Source of the DNA: CAZALT01 sp964485515
Lineage (GTDB): Bacteria > Actinomycetota > Acidimicrobiia > Acidimicrobiales > Acidimicrobilacustridaceae
DNA length: 21,007 nt
Direction: 5' to 3'
NCBI GenBank assembly: GCA_964485515.1
Contig: CAZALT010000048.1
Span: 1-21,007 of the forward strand
The position numbers were made by a program, and so were the translations under genes. Below, in pieces: positions 7,031-13,779 of the stretch. The stretch's first letter is position 1, and every line of letters begins with the position of its first letter. Below the pieces are notes generated by a model. It was not told the origin of the DNA. It was given only the letters and a program-made list of their open reading frames with translations, and made no database searches.

Positions 7031-7639
7031 GTGAGCACGACCGATCTATCCGCCGACACCGCTCGGGCGGGACAGCCGGCCATGACCGATGGCACCATCG
7101 CCGACCAGGACGCCGACCGCCAGCGTCTGACCTTCTTCGGTCGACAGGGCGAAGGCGAGCTCTTCGAGACCGAGACGATGTCGTTCCCGGAGTTCCCCGA
7201 AGGCATCCACGAGGAGATGGCCGAAGCCGGCATCGACATCACGCCGATGGCGATCGGCAACGACACCACCGTGCTGTTTCGCGGCAAGGGCGACGACGGG
7301 CTCAGCCTGGCCTCGGCGTGGTTCGCACCGAACTACTTGTTGCCGCGTCACAGCCACGACAGCGACTGCCTCTACTACATCGTCCGCGGATCGATCCGGA
7401 TGGGATCGCGGACGATGGAGGCGGGTGAAGGGTTCTACATCAACGCCGATGGCCCCTACGCCTACCAGGCCGGACCTGACGGCGCCGAGGTGCTGGAGTT
7501 CCGACGCGAGACCTCGTTCGACATGAAGATCTACGAGAAGAACCTCGACCGGTGGAAGGTCATCGCGGAGATCGGGGCGGCCAACGCCGAGCGCTGGGCC
7601 GAGCTGCGCGCCGAGCGCGACGCCGCCCAGAACGCCTAG
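7031..7639 (+). CDS. Cupin-fold protein with a degenerate metal site
   Basis: A 202-residue protein with one cupin domain at about 90-160. Motif 1 is present as PRHSHDSDCLYYIVRGSIRMG: His107 and His109 are in place, but the glutamate expected 4-5 residues later is Cys/Leu. Motif 2 (EAGEGFYINADGPYAYQAGPDG) has Tyr where the fourth ligand, a histidine, is usual. It therefore may bind metal differently or not at all. About 50 residues before the cupin are variable; the C-terminus is a charged helix. The GTG at 7031 has GAGGGGG 7 nt upstream, which decides the start over an internal ATG at 7082. It is monocistronic, divergent from murB, and ends at a hairpin shared with the YceI gene. The substrate is unknown; small-molecule binding or a dioxygenase-like role is possible. 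Confidence 0.75.
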   Translation: MSTTDLSADTARAGQPAMTDGTIADQDADRQRLTFFGRQGEGELFETETMSFPEFPEGIHEEMAEAGIDITPMAIGNDTTVLFRGKGDDGLSLASAWFAPNYLLPRHSHDSDCLYYIVRGSIRMGSRTMEAGEGFYINADGPYAYQAGPDGAEVLEFRRETSFDMKIYEKNLDRWKVIAEIGAANAERWAELRAERDAAQNA

Positions 7640-7720
7640 CGCTCCCGCCGAGGTTCGAGCGTGGTGGGTGCTCCGGGCGGCGGGTTCATCCTGTTCGAAC
7701 GATCGCACCCCCGACGCGCA

Positions 7721-7745
7721 ACGCGTGCGCCGGCGGCGCACGCGT
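7721..7745. terminator. Strong hairpin between convergent cupin and YceI genes
   Basis: ACGCGTGCGCC (7721-7731) and GGCGCACGCGT (7735-7745) form a perfect 11-bp stem with a 3-nt loop. There is no T-tract on either side. Its place between two convergent genes suggests a bidirectional terminator or 3' stabiliser. Confidence 0.6.
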
Positions 7746-7799
7746 CACGACAGGTCAGGGTCCTGGGCAGGCCGAGCTGCGTTCCGGGAGAGGCGGGGA

Positions 7800-8354
7800 T
7801 CAGACGTTCTTGATGGCCGAGACGTCGAAGGTGAGCTTGACCTTGTCGCTCACGAGCACGCCGCCGGTCTCGAGCGGTGCGTTCCACTCGACGCCCCAGT
7901 CCTTGCGGTGCACGTCGACCTCGCCCTCGAAGCCGATGCGGTGGTTGCCGAAGGGGTCGGTGGCGGCGCCGGTGAGCTCGAAGTCGATCGTCACGGGCTT
8001 CGTGACGTCCTTGATCGTGAGGTCGCCCGTGACCGACACCGAGTCTCCGTCGACGGCGACCGCGGTCGACGCGAACGTGATCGTCGGATACTGCTCCATG
8101 GCGAAGAAGTCGTTCGAGCGGAGGTGGCCGTCCCGGTCGGCGTTGCGGGTGTCGATGCTCGCCGCCTCGATGGTGACGTTGGCGCTCGAGGCCGACGGGT
8201 TGTCGCCGTCGATCACGATCGTGCCTTCGAACTCGTTGAAGGCCCCTCGCACCTTGGTGACCATGGCGTGGCGGGCCACGAAGCCGATGGTCGTGTGGGA
8301 GGGATCGAGGGTGTAGGTGCCGGTCAGCTCGGTGCGGTCGGTCGTGGTGGTCAT
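7800..8354 (-). CDS. YceI-family lipid-binding-like protein
   Basis: YceI proteins form a lipocalin-like barrel that binds polyisoprenoid or other amphiphilic molecules; bacterial members are often induced by stress. The family pattern covers the protein: TGTYTLDPSHTTIGFVARHAMVTKVRG, FEGTI, SIDTRNADRDGHLRSNDFF, YPTITFAST, GDLTIKDVTKPV and DKVKLTFDVSA. No signal peptide is present, so this is a cytoplasmic version, as is common in actinobacteria. The ATG at 8354 (184 residues) is chosen because GAGGAG lies 6 nt upstream; an in-frame start at 8387 would fall inside the promoter. It is divergent from a marR gene and has a consensus-like promoter flanked by two copies of GTTGA-N4-TCAAC, so repression by the MarR protein is likely. 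Confidence 0.93.
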   Translation of the reverse strand: MTTTTDRTELTGTYTLDPSHTTIGFVARHAMVTKVRGAFNEFEGTIVIDGDNPSASSANVTIEAASIDTRNADRDGHLRSNDFFAMEQYPTITFASTAVAVDGDSVSVTGDLTIKDVTKPVTIDFELTGAATDPFGNHRIGFEGEVDVHRKDWGVEWNAPLETGGVLVSDKVKLTFDVSAIKNV

Positions 8355-8374
8355 GGGGTGCTCCTCGGTGTGTG

Positions 8375-8388
8375 GTTGATCTGTCAAC
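8375..8388. promoter_or_regulatory. MarR-type operator copy 1
   Basis: GTTGA-TCTG-TCAAC is a perfect inverted repeat with 5-bp arms. It covers the predicted yceI transcription start and lies 32 bp (about three helical turns) from copy 2. The same palindrome recurs at 14787. Confidence 0.65.
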
Positions 8389-8391
8389 TTA

Positions 8392-8419
8392 AGTATGCCA
8401 GGTATGGGTGATATGTCAA
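8392..8419 (-). promoter_or_regulatory. yceI promoter (TTGACA - 16 bp - CATACT)
   Basis: On the minus strand TTGACA (8419-8414) is followed after 16 bp by CATACT (8397-8392). This is the most consensus-like sigma-70-type promoter in the window. The start point would be near 8385, inside operator copy 1. Confidence 0.7.
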
Positions 8420-8420
8420 C
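8407..8420. promoter_or_regulatory. MarR-type operator copy 2
   Basis: GGTGA-TATG-TCAAC matches the palindrome with one arm mismatch. It contains the yceI -35 hexamer and overlaps the place expected for the marR -35, so one bound repressor could block both promoters. Confidence 0.6.
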
Positions 8421-8431
8421 CAGTGTCTTGG

Positions 8432-8437
8432 TAGAGT
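8432..8437 (+). promoter_or_regulatory. -10 element of probably leaderless marR
   Basis: TAGAGT ends 6 nt before the ATG at 8444 and no Shine-Dalgarno is present. Confidence 0.5.
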
Positions 8438-8443
8438 GCGAGC

Positions 8444-8935
8444 ATGCCGACTGACGACCTCTCTGGTGGGGGCGATCCCGTCCCGTGGCTCGATGAGCGC
8501 GAGAGTCGCGCGTGGCGCGGCTACCTCGTCGCCCACGAAGCCTTGACCGCCCGCCTCAACCGCGAGCTCCAGACCGGGTTCGACCTCTCCCACGCCGACT
8601 ACGGCGTGCTCGTGTTCCTCTCCGAGGCCGACGAGAGCCGTAGCCGGCCCTACGAGCTGGCCGAAGCGCTGCAGTGGGAGAAGAGCCGTCTCTCCCACCA
8701 CCTCAAGCGGATGGAGGCGCGGGGCCTGGTGGCGCGCGCCGAGTGCCCATCCGATGCCCGCGGGTCGTTCATCGCCATCACCGAGGCGGGCTTGGCGGCG
8801 ATCACGAGGGCCGCACCTCGTCACGTCGCCGACGTGCGGCGGTTCTTCGTCGATCTCCTCACCGACGTGCAGATCGATGCGCTGATCGCCATCGACGATG
8901 CTGTCATGGCCGCGGTCAGCGACGTCGACGACTGA
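8444..8935 (+). CDS. MarR-family transcriptional regulator
   Basis: A 163-residue winged-helix regulator, the normal MarR size, which would act as a dimer. The N-terminal dimerisation helix (residues 20-45) includes RAWRGYLVAHEALTARLNREL. The winged helix follows: LSHADYGVLVFLSEA, ELAEALQWEKSRLSHHLKRMEARGLVAR as recognition region (about 76-103), and ECPSDARGSFIAITEAG as the wing with its Asp-x-Arg. The C-terminal helices close the dimer interface. Relatives are often repressors released by small phenolic or oxidising ligands. No single cysteine suggests an OhrR-type thiol switch; the only cysteine precedes the wing. It is divergent from yceI, with two palindromes in the shared promoter region. 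A third copy lies before pirin, so autoregulation plus control of yceI and pirin is inferred. Its stop is 3 bp from the stop of bioA. Confidence 0.92.
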   Translation: MPTDDLSGGGDPVPWLDERESRAWRGYLVAHEALTARLNRELQTGFDLSHADYGVLVFLSEADESRSRPYELAEALQWEKSRLSHHLKRMEARGLVARAECPSDARGSFIAITEAGLAAITRAAPRHVADVRRFFVDLLTDVQIDALIAIDDAVMAAVSDVDD

Positions 8936-8938
8936 CCC

Positions 8939-10297
8939 TCAGCCGGCGTGGTGGGCGATCGCCACCATCGCGTCGGTGATCGTCGTGACCTCGTCGAGCG
9001 AAGAGATGTACGGCGGCATCGTGTAGAGGAGCCGTCCGAAGGGGCGCAGCCACACGCCACGATCGAGTCCGGTCGTCTGCGCCCGGGCCATGTCGATGTC
9101 CTCGGACATCTCGATGACGCCGATCGCGCCCAGGACCCGGACGTGGGCCACGCCCGGGAGGGGTCGCGCCGCCTCCAGCCCGAGGCGCAGGGCTCCCTCG
9201 ATCCGTCCCACCTGGGCGGCCCAGTCCCCGGCGAGCAGCAGCTGGATCGAAGCGGACGCGACCGAGCAGGCGAGGGGGTTGCCCATGAAGGTGGGGCCGT
9301 GCATGAGAGCGGCTCCTGGTCCGGTGGAGATCGCCTCTGCCACCTCGTCGGTGCACAGCGTGGCGGCCAGCGAGACGTAGCCGCCCGTGAGCGCCTTGCC
9401 GACGCACATGATGTCGGGGGCGATGCGGGCGTGCTCGCAGGCGAAGAGCCGTCCCGTTCGGCCGAACCCGGTGGCGATCTCGTCGGCGATCAGGAGAACC
9501 CCGTGCTGGTCGCAGAGCTCGCGCACCGCTCGGAGGTAGTCGGGGGAGTAGAAGCGCATGCCGCCGGCACCCTGCACGATCGGCTCGATGATGACCGCGG
9601 CGATCTCGTGATGGTGCGCGGCGAGCAGATCGGCGAACGCCTCGATGTCGGCGGACGTGAACGCGTCGCCGAACGCGGGTGAAGGCTGCGGGGCGAACAG
9701 CTGCTCGGAGAGGACGCCCTCGAAGAGGTGGTGCATCCCGGTGACCGGATCGCAGACCGACATCGCCATGAAGGTGTCGCCGTGGTAGCCGGATCGCACC
9801 GTCAGCAGCCGCCGCTTGGGCTGTCGGTCGCGGGCGACCGAGACCTGTAGCGCCATCTTGATGGCGACCTCGACCGCCACCGATCCCGAATCGCTGAAGA
9901 ACACGCGATCGAGCCCCGGTGGCGTGAGTCGGACCAGGGTCTGCGCCAGCTCGACTGCCGGCTGGTGCGTGAGCCCGCCGAACATGACGTGGGCCATGTC
10001 GGCGATCTGGCGTTGCACGGCCTCGTCGAGCACGGCGTGGTGATAGCCGTGGATCGCAGCCCACCACGACGACATGGCGTCGATGACCTCGCGGCCATCG
10101 GCCAGTCCGAGGCGCACCCCGTCGGCGTGGCGGACCACGACCGGGTCGAGCGCGGCCGGCGCCGCGGCGTACGGGTGCCAGACGTGGGCGCGGTCGACGC
10201 CGAGCAGCCCGACGGGGTCGCTGGGTCGTGGGTCGCTGGATCGTGCGTCGCTGGGTCGTTCCGGGTCGCCGCTGGGAACGCTGGGAACGCTGGGCAT
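8939..10297 (-). CDS. bioA: Adenosylmethionine-8-amino-7-oxononanoate aminotransferase (BioA)
   Basis: PLP enzyme of biotin synthesis that converts KAPA to DAPA with S-adenosylmethionine as amino donor. BioA-specific signatures are HVWHPYA (39-45), MSSWWAAIHGYHH (75-87), RVFFSDSGSVAVEVAIKMA (131-149), SGYHGDTF (169-176) and MHGPTFMGNPLAC. The PLP aspartate is in ADEIATGFGRTG (Asp272) and the PLP lysine in CVGKALTGGY (Lys301). Total length is 452, about 25 more than E. coli; the excess is a Ser/Pro/Asp-rich N-terminal leader made by a short DNA repeat. No other start codon lies between 10297 and the first conserved motif, so this start is forced although no ribosome-binding site is seen. The gene stands alone: bioF, bioD and bioB are not in the window. 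It is downstream of, and in the same direction as, the TetR-like gene (240-bp gap). Confidence 0.95.
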   Translation of the reverse strand: MPSVPSVPSGDPERPSDARSSDPRPSDPVGLLGVDRAHVWHPYAAAPAALDPVVVRHADGVRLGLADGREVIDAMSSWWAAIHGYHHAVLDEAVQRQIADMAHVMFGGLTHQPAVELAQTLVRLTPPGLDRVFFSDSGSVAVEVAIKMALQVSVARDRQPKRRLLTVRSGYHGDTFMAMSVCDPVTGMHHLFEGVLSEQLFAPQPSPAFGDAFTSADIEAFADLLAAHHHEIAAVIIEPIVQGAGGMRFYSPDYLRAVRELCDQHGVLLIADEIATGFGRTGRLFACEHARIAPDIMCVGKALTGGYVSLAATLCTDEVAEAISTGPGAALMHGPTFMGNPLACSVASASIQLLLAGDWAAQVGRIEGALRLGLEAARPLPGVAHVRVLGAIGVIEMSEDIDMARAQTTGLDRGVWLRPFGRLLYTMPPYISSLDEVTTITDAMVAIAHHAG

Positions 10298-10318
10298 GGG
10301 GACACTTTGGTCGCTGGG
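10219..10318. repeat. CGCTGGG short repeats at and before the bioA 5' end
   Basis: Plus-strand CGCTGGG occurs at 10219, 10249, 10270, 10279, 10288 and 10312, with a CGCTGGA variant at 10234. All spacings are multiples of three, so the in-gene copies encode repeated Pro-Ser/Asp codons. The last copy lies outside the gene. Confidence 0.85.
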
Positions 10319-10515
10319 AGCGCTCCGACCAAAGCCCGCGGTGACGCGACGGGGTGCGGTAGACGAACGATCGGGGTCGGACCTCTGGGGACGGCCCGAC
10401 CCCGATCGCGCCGGACGTTATCGGACGAAAGATCTACAGTTTTCGGGTTCGGCGGACGACTCCCGCGCGAACAGGCGGTCGATCGCGCGGACTCCGCGCG
10501 AGGAGCCGAGCAGCC

Positions 10516-10547
10516 CCGCGCTCAGGCCCAGCCGCGCTCAGGCCCAG
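10516..10547. repeat. 16-bp duplication containing the stop codon of the TetR-like gene
   Basis: CCGCGCTCAGGCCCAG is repeated without mismatch at 10516-10531 and 10532-10547. The stop codon of the minus-strand gene (TCA at 10538-10540 on the plus strand) is in the second copy. Confidence 0.95.
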
Positions 10548-11782
10548 CCGCCCGGGGGCGTGGGCAGCATCGTGGCTTCGAGCAGGGTCGACAACACGTC
10601 GTAGTGCCCCAGCAGCGCGAGCTCGACGAGGCGGGGGGCCAGGGCCACCGGGTCCGGCGCGCCGAGGGACTCGAGCAGATCCTCGACCGAAGCCACGAGC
10701 GTCGCGGTGTACGAGGCCTCGACCGGGAGCCCGTCGGCGCACAACGCCGCGATGAGGCCCGGATGCGACTTCGCCACGTCGCGGAGCTGGTGCAGCACGA
10801 TCTTGAGCACCACCTCGTCGGACCGGATCCCGCGGACCTGGATCGCTGCCGCGACCGCGGCGAGGCACCACCGGAGCGCGACGTCCCACAGTGCGATGTC
10901 GGTCGGGTACGCCTGTCGCAGCAGGTCCAGCAGGAGGTCGGGCCCGATGGTTCCGCCGGTGAGCACGCCGAGTCGGGCGATGACGACGTCGCAGGTCACC
11001 CGGTCGAGCGTGGGATCGCTGGCGACCGTGGGTGCGGCGCCGAGGATCCAAGATGCGGGGTCGCTGCGGAAGTCTCGCCCCTCGTGGACTGGTTCGGTCA
11101 GCGCCAGCACGATGGCCAGCTGCGCCTGGGCGACCACCAGCGCGCCATCGGGACCGAACGCATCGGGCTCGAGGTAGCGGCGCATCAAGGCGCCCTCGTG
11201 GATGGCCTGGTTGAGCTTGATCAGCAGCGCGGTGTCGATGCCTGCCTTCGGGCGTCGACCGAGGTGGTCCAAGACGGTGTCGAACAGCGCGGTGTAGCTC
11301 GCGGTGAGGTCGTCGTAGTAGCGACGTCGCCCATCGGCGAGGTTGGCGGCGATCGAGTTGCTCGACGGACCCGACTCGGGCAGGTCCGACGAGGTCGCGG
11401 CGGCGACGTTCAAGAGCAGCGAGGGGATCGTGGACGGTCGCCGCAGCCCCGTCTCGTGGTAGATCGACATGGCGGCGAGGAACCAGGCCGCGAAGTCGCC
11501 ATCGTCGGTGTCGGGGAAGTCCCGGAGCACGGTGCTGGTGATCTCGCCCGCCCCCGCCGGTCGGAGCGCGTTCAGGCGCTCGTCCGCGAGTGCGGTGAGC
11601 AGACCTGCGCCGCGGGCCCCCTCCCAGTCGCGGCGTGCAGTCGCGGGAAGGGCGGCTTCACGGGCCACCTTCTCGACCGAGAGCAAGGACACCAGCCCGG
11701 CGGCCGCGTCGCGGTGCAGGACGCGCAGCGCTGCGTCGAGCATGGCCTCGTGTCGTTCGTTCCGCCGTCGATCCTGGGACAC
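10538..11782 (-). CDS. Double-length TetR-like regulator (probable internal duplication)
   Basis: 414 residues, about twice a normal TetR protein. Residues 9-53 (ERHEAMLDAALRVL, then LLSVEKVAREAALPATARRDW) look like a divergent TetR helix-turn-helix. Residues 100-230 resemble the helical ligand-binding part. A second all-helical half follows (about 260-405) with weaker HTH character. The word ASYTA occurs at 161-165 and 357-361, 196 residues apart, with similar following helices (LFDTVLDHLG and LVASVEDLLESLG), which supports a duplicated ligand domain. The GTG at 11782 has GAGAGG 6 nt upstream. It is divergent from the pepF-like gene and upstream of bioA. I infer a DNA-binding role only from the N-terminus; the family assignment is moderate and the ligand unknown. 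Confidence 0.6.
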   Translation of the reverse strand: MSQDRRRNERHEAMLDAALRVLHRDAAAGLVSLLSVEKVAREAALPATARRDWEGARGAGLLTALADERLNALRPAGAGEITSTVLRDFPDTDDGDFAAWFLAAMSIYHETGLRRPSTIPSLLLNVAAATSSDLPESGPSSNSIAANLADGRRRYYDDLTASYTALFDTVLDHLGRRPKAGIDTALLIKLNQAIHEGALMRRYLEPDAFGPDGALVVAQAQLAIVLALTEPVHEGRDFRSDPASWILGAAPTVASDPTLDRVTCDVVIARLGVLTGGTIGPDLLLDLLRQAYPTDIALWDVALRWCLAAVAAAIQVRGIRSDEVVLKIVLHQLRDVAKSHPGLIAALCADGLPVEASYTATLVASVEDLLESLGAPDPVALAPRLVELALLGHYDVLSTLLEATMLPTPPGGWA

Positions 11783-11903
11783 CGCACGCCTCTCGTCGAA
11801 TACCTGTTTCGTTCTCCCCAGAACCGGGGCTGACGGTAGCGCACGAGGTCGCTTGGCCCCGGTCGGGTCGGGTGGACGCCACGTCTCCCCGTCGATGCGA
11901 CGG

Positions 11904-11909
11904 TAGGTT
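11904..11909 (+). promoter_or_regulatory. -10 element of probably leaderless oligoendopeptidase gene
   Basis: TAGGTT ends 6 nt before the ATG at 11916. No Shine-Dalgarno is present and no convincing -35. Confidence 0.5.
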
Positions 11910-11915
11910 CAGCCC

Positions 11916-13733
11916 ATGACCGCAACCGATGCCCCTGATTCGGACCTCACGGCCGCCGACGTCGCCTGGGACCTCGAGCCGCTGCTCGACGGGGCCACGC
12001 TCGTCGGGCTCCTCGACGACGCCGACACGCTGGTCGGGGTGCTCGAACAGGTTCGGGGACGCGTCTCGGAGCTCTCCGCCGACGAGTTCCTCCAGTTCGA
12101 GCTCGACCTCGCCGCGCTCCAGGAGCTCATCGGTCGGGCCGGCAACTACGCCTCGCTCCGCTACTCGGTGGACGTCGCCGACGAGCAGCGCGGTCGCGAT
12201 CTGCAGCTGGTCGAGGAGCGTGCAACCGCGATCGGCAACCGGCTCATCTTCTTCGAGCTCGAGTGGGCCGAGCTCAGCGACGAGCGGGTCGAGGAGGTCC
12301 TCACCGATCCGCGTCTCGACTTCTGCGCCCATTCGCTGCGGTCGGCCCGCCGATACCGTTCGCATCTCCTGACCGAGCCGGAGGAGAAGATCCTCGCGGA
12401 GAAGCGCGTCAGCGGCGCATCGGCGTGGTCGCGGCTGTTCGACGAGCAGACGTCGCACATCCGGGTCCAGCTCGTCGACCCCGGTTCGGACGAGCCGCGG
12501 GAGGCGCCGCTCGAGGAAGGGCTCAGCCAGCTCAGCAGCGCCGATCGCGACGTGCGCCGTCAGGCTCAGCAAGCCGTCACCGACGGCCTGGCCCCGGGCC
12601 TGCGCACGCGTGCCTTCATCTACAACACGCTGCTCGCCGACAAGAGCACCGACGACCGGCTGCGCTCCTATCCCACGTGGCTGTCGTCGCGGAACCTGTC
12701 GAACGAAGCCAGCGACGCGTCGGTGGCCGCGTTGATCGAAGCCGTCGTCGATCGCTATGAGGTCGCTCGTCGCTGGTACCGCCTGAAGGCCGAGATCCTC
12801 GACCTCGAACGGCTCGCCGACTACGACCGCATGGCATCGGTCTCGGAGTCGGAGGCGACGATGGGGTGGTCCGAGGCGCGCGACCTCGTCCTCGGCACCT
12901 ACTCGGACTTCAGTCCGGTGATGGGAGACGCCGCCCGGCAGTTCTTCGACGGGGGATGGATCGACGCGCCGGTGCGGCCGGCGAAGCGCCCGGGCGCCTT
13001 CTGCGCCTACACCGTCCCCGCTCATCACCCCTACCTGCTCCTGAACTGGACCGGGAAGCCGAGCGATGCGCTCACCCTCGCCCACGAGATGGGACACGGG
13101 CTCCACGCCTACTTCGCCCGGGACCGTGGGATCTTCCACCAGTCGACGCCGCTCACGCTCGCCGAGACCGCGTCCGTGTTCGGCGAGACCCTCACCTTCG
13201 GCCGCCTGCTCGACGCGACGACGGACCCCGATGATCGTCTCGACCTCCTTGCCCGTTCGGTCGAGGGTGCGATCGCCACGGTGTTCCGACAGGTCGCCAT
13301 GAACCGCTTCGAGGACGCGGCGCACACCGAGCGGCGCGAGGCAGGTGAGCTCGGCGTAGACCGGTTCGGCGAGCTGTGGTCGCAGACCCAGCGCGACCTG
13401 CTGGGCGATGCCGTCGAGGTGACACCCAACTACGCGAGCTGGTGGTCCTACGTCCCGCACTTCATCGGGTCGCCCGGCTACGTCTATGCGTACGCGTACG
13501 GCCAGCTCCTCGCGCTGTCGGTCTACCGGCGCTACCAGGAGCGGGGTGAGGCCTTCGTCCCGGCGTACCTCGAGCTGCTGTCAGCCGGTGGTTCGCTGCC
13601 TCCTGAGGAGCTGGGCCGAATCGTCGACTGCGACCTCGAGGACCCAGCCTTTTGGGCGTCGGGCCTCGAGCTCGTCGACGAGCAGGTGACCGCGGCCGAG
13701 GACGCGGCACGCGCCGCCGGCCGGGTCAACTGA
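11916..13733 (+). CDS. M3-family oligoendopeptidase (PepF type)
   Basis: A 605-residue cytoplasmic zinc metallopeptidase that trims oligopeptides, at the usual length for the PepF/M3B group. The N-terminal oligopeptidase region includes WDLEPLLDG and NYASLRYSVDVADEQ. The catalytic site is HEMGHGLH (His390, Glu391, His394), with the third ligand glutamate in AETASVFGE (Glu417). The substrate-cavity motifs AYTVPAHHPYLLLNWTG (about 364-380) and YVPHFIGSPGYVYAYAYGQLLAL near the C-terminus are also typical. No signal peptide is present. The ATG at 11916 is preceded by TAGGTT at 6 nt and no ribosome-binding site, suggesting a leaderless mRNA. It is divergent from the TetR-like gene across 133 bp and converges on pirin. 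Specificity within the family cannot be told from sequence. Confidence 0.95.
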   Translation: MTATDAPDSDLTAADVAWDLEPLLDGATLVGLLDDADTLVGVLEQVRGRVSELSADEFLQFELDLAALQELIGRAGNYASLRYSVDVADEQRGRDLQLVEERATAIGNRLIFFELEWAELSDERVEEVLTDPRLDFCAHSLRSARRYRSHLLTEPEEKILAEKRVSGASAWSRLFDEQTSHIRVQLVDPGSDEPREAPLEEGLSQLSSADRDVRRQAQQAVTDGLAPGLRTRAFIYNTLLADKSTDDRLRSYPTWLSSRNLSNEASDASVAALIEAVVDRYEVARRWYRLKAEILDLERLADYDRMASVSESEATMGWSEARDLVLGTYSDFSPVMGDAARQFFDGGWIDAPVRPAKRPGAFCAYTVPAHHPYLLLNWTGKPSDALTLAHEMGHGLHAYFARDRGIFHQSTPLTLAETASVFGETLTFGRLLDATTDPDDRLDLLARSVEGAIATVFRQVAMNRFEDAAHTERREAGELGVDRFGELWSQTQRDLLGDAVEVTPNYASWWSYVPHFIGSPGYVYAYAYGQLLALSVYRRYQERGEAFVPAYLELLSAGGSLPPEELGRIVDCDLEDPAFWASGLELVDEQVTAAEDAARAAGRVN

Positions 13734-13779
13734 CCGGGCGAGCTCGGTCGCGGGCCTGTTCGCCAGCCCGTCCGGCGCA

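Noticed and set aside
10298..10537. Biotin-type operator upstream of bioA
   Set aside because: I looked for BirA- or BioQ-like palindromes. Only a weak CGAAA-N10-TTTCG (10426-10445) and a TAACGT box were found, not enough to call a site.
9965..11833. Plus-strand open frame of 622 codons across bioA and the TetR-like gene
   Set aside because: It is antisense to two well-supported genes, has no domain, and its Arg/Gly/Asp/Val-rich composition is that of a shadow frame in high-GC DNA.
11658..13460. Minus-strand open frame of 600 codons opposite the oligoendopeptidase
   Set aside because: It is antisense to an M3 peptidase with intact catalytic motifs; no recognisable protein features.
13734..13779. 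Possible terminator between the oligoendopeptidase and pirin genes
   Set aside because: Only 5-bp arms (for example CGGGC/GCCCG at 13751 and 13766) can be drawn, which is expected by chance at this GC content.
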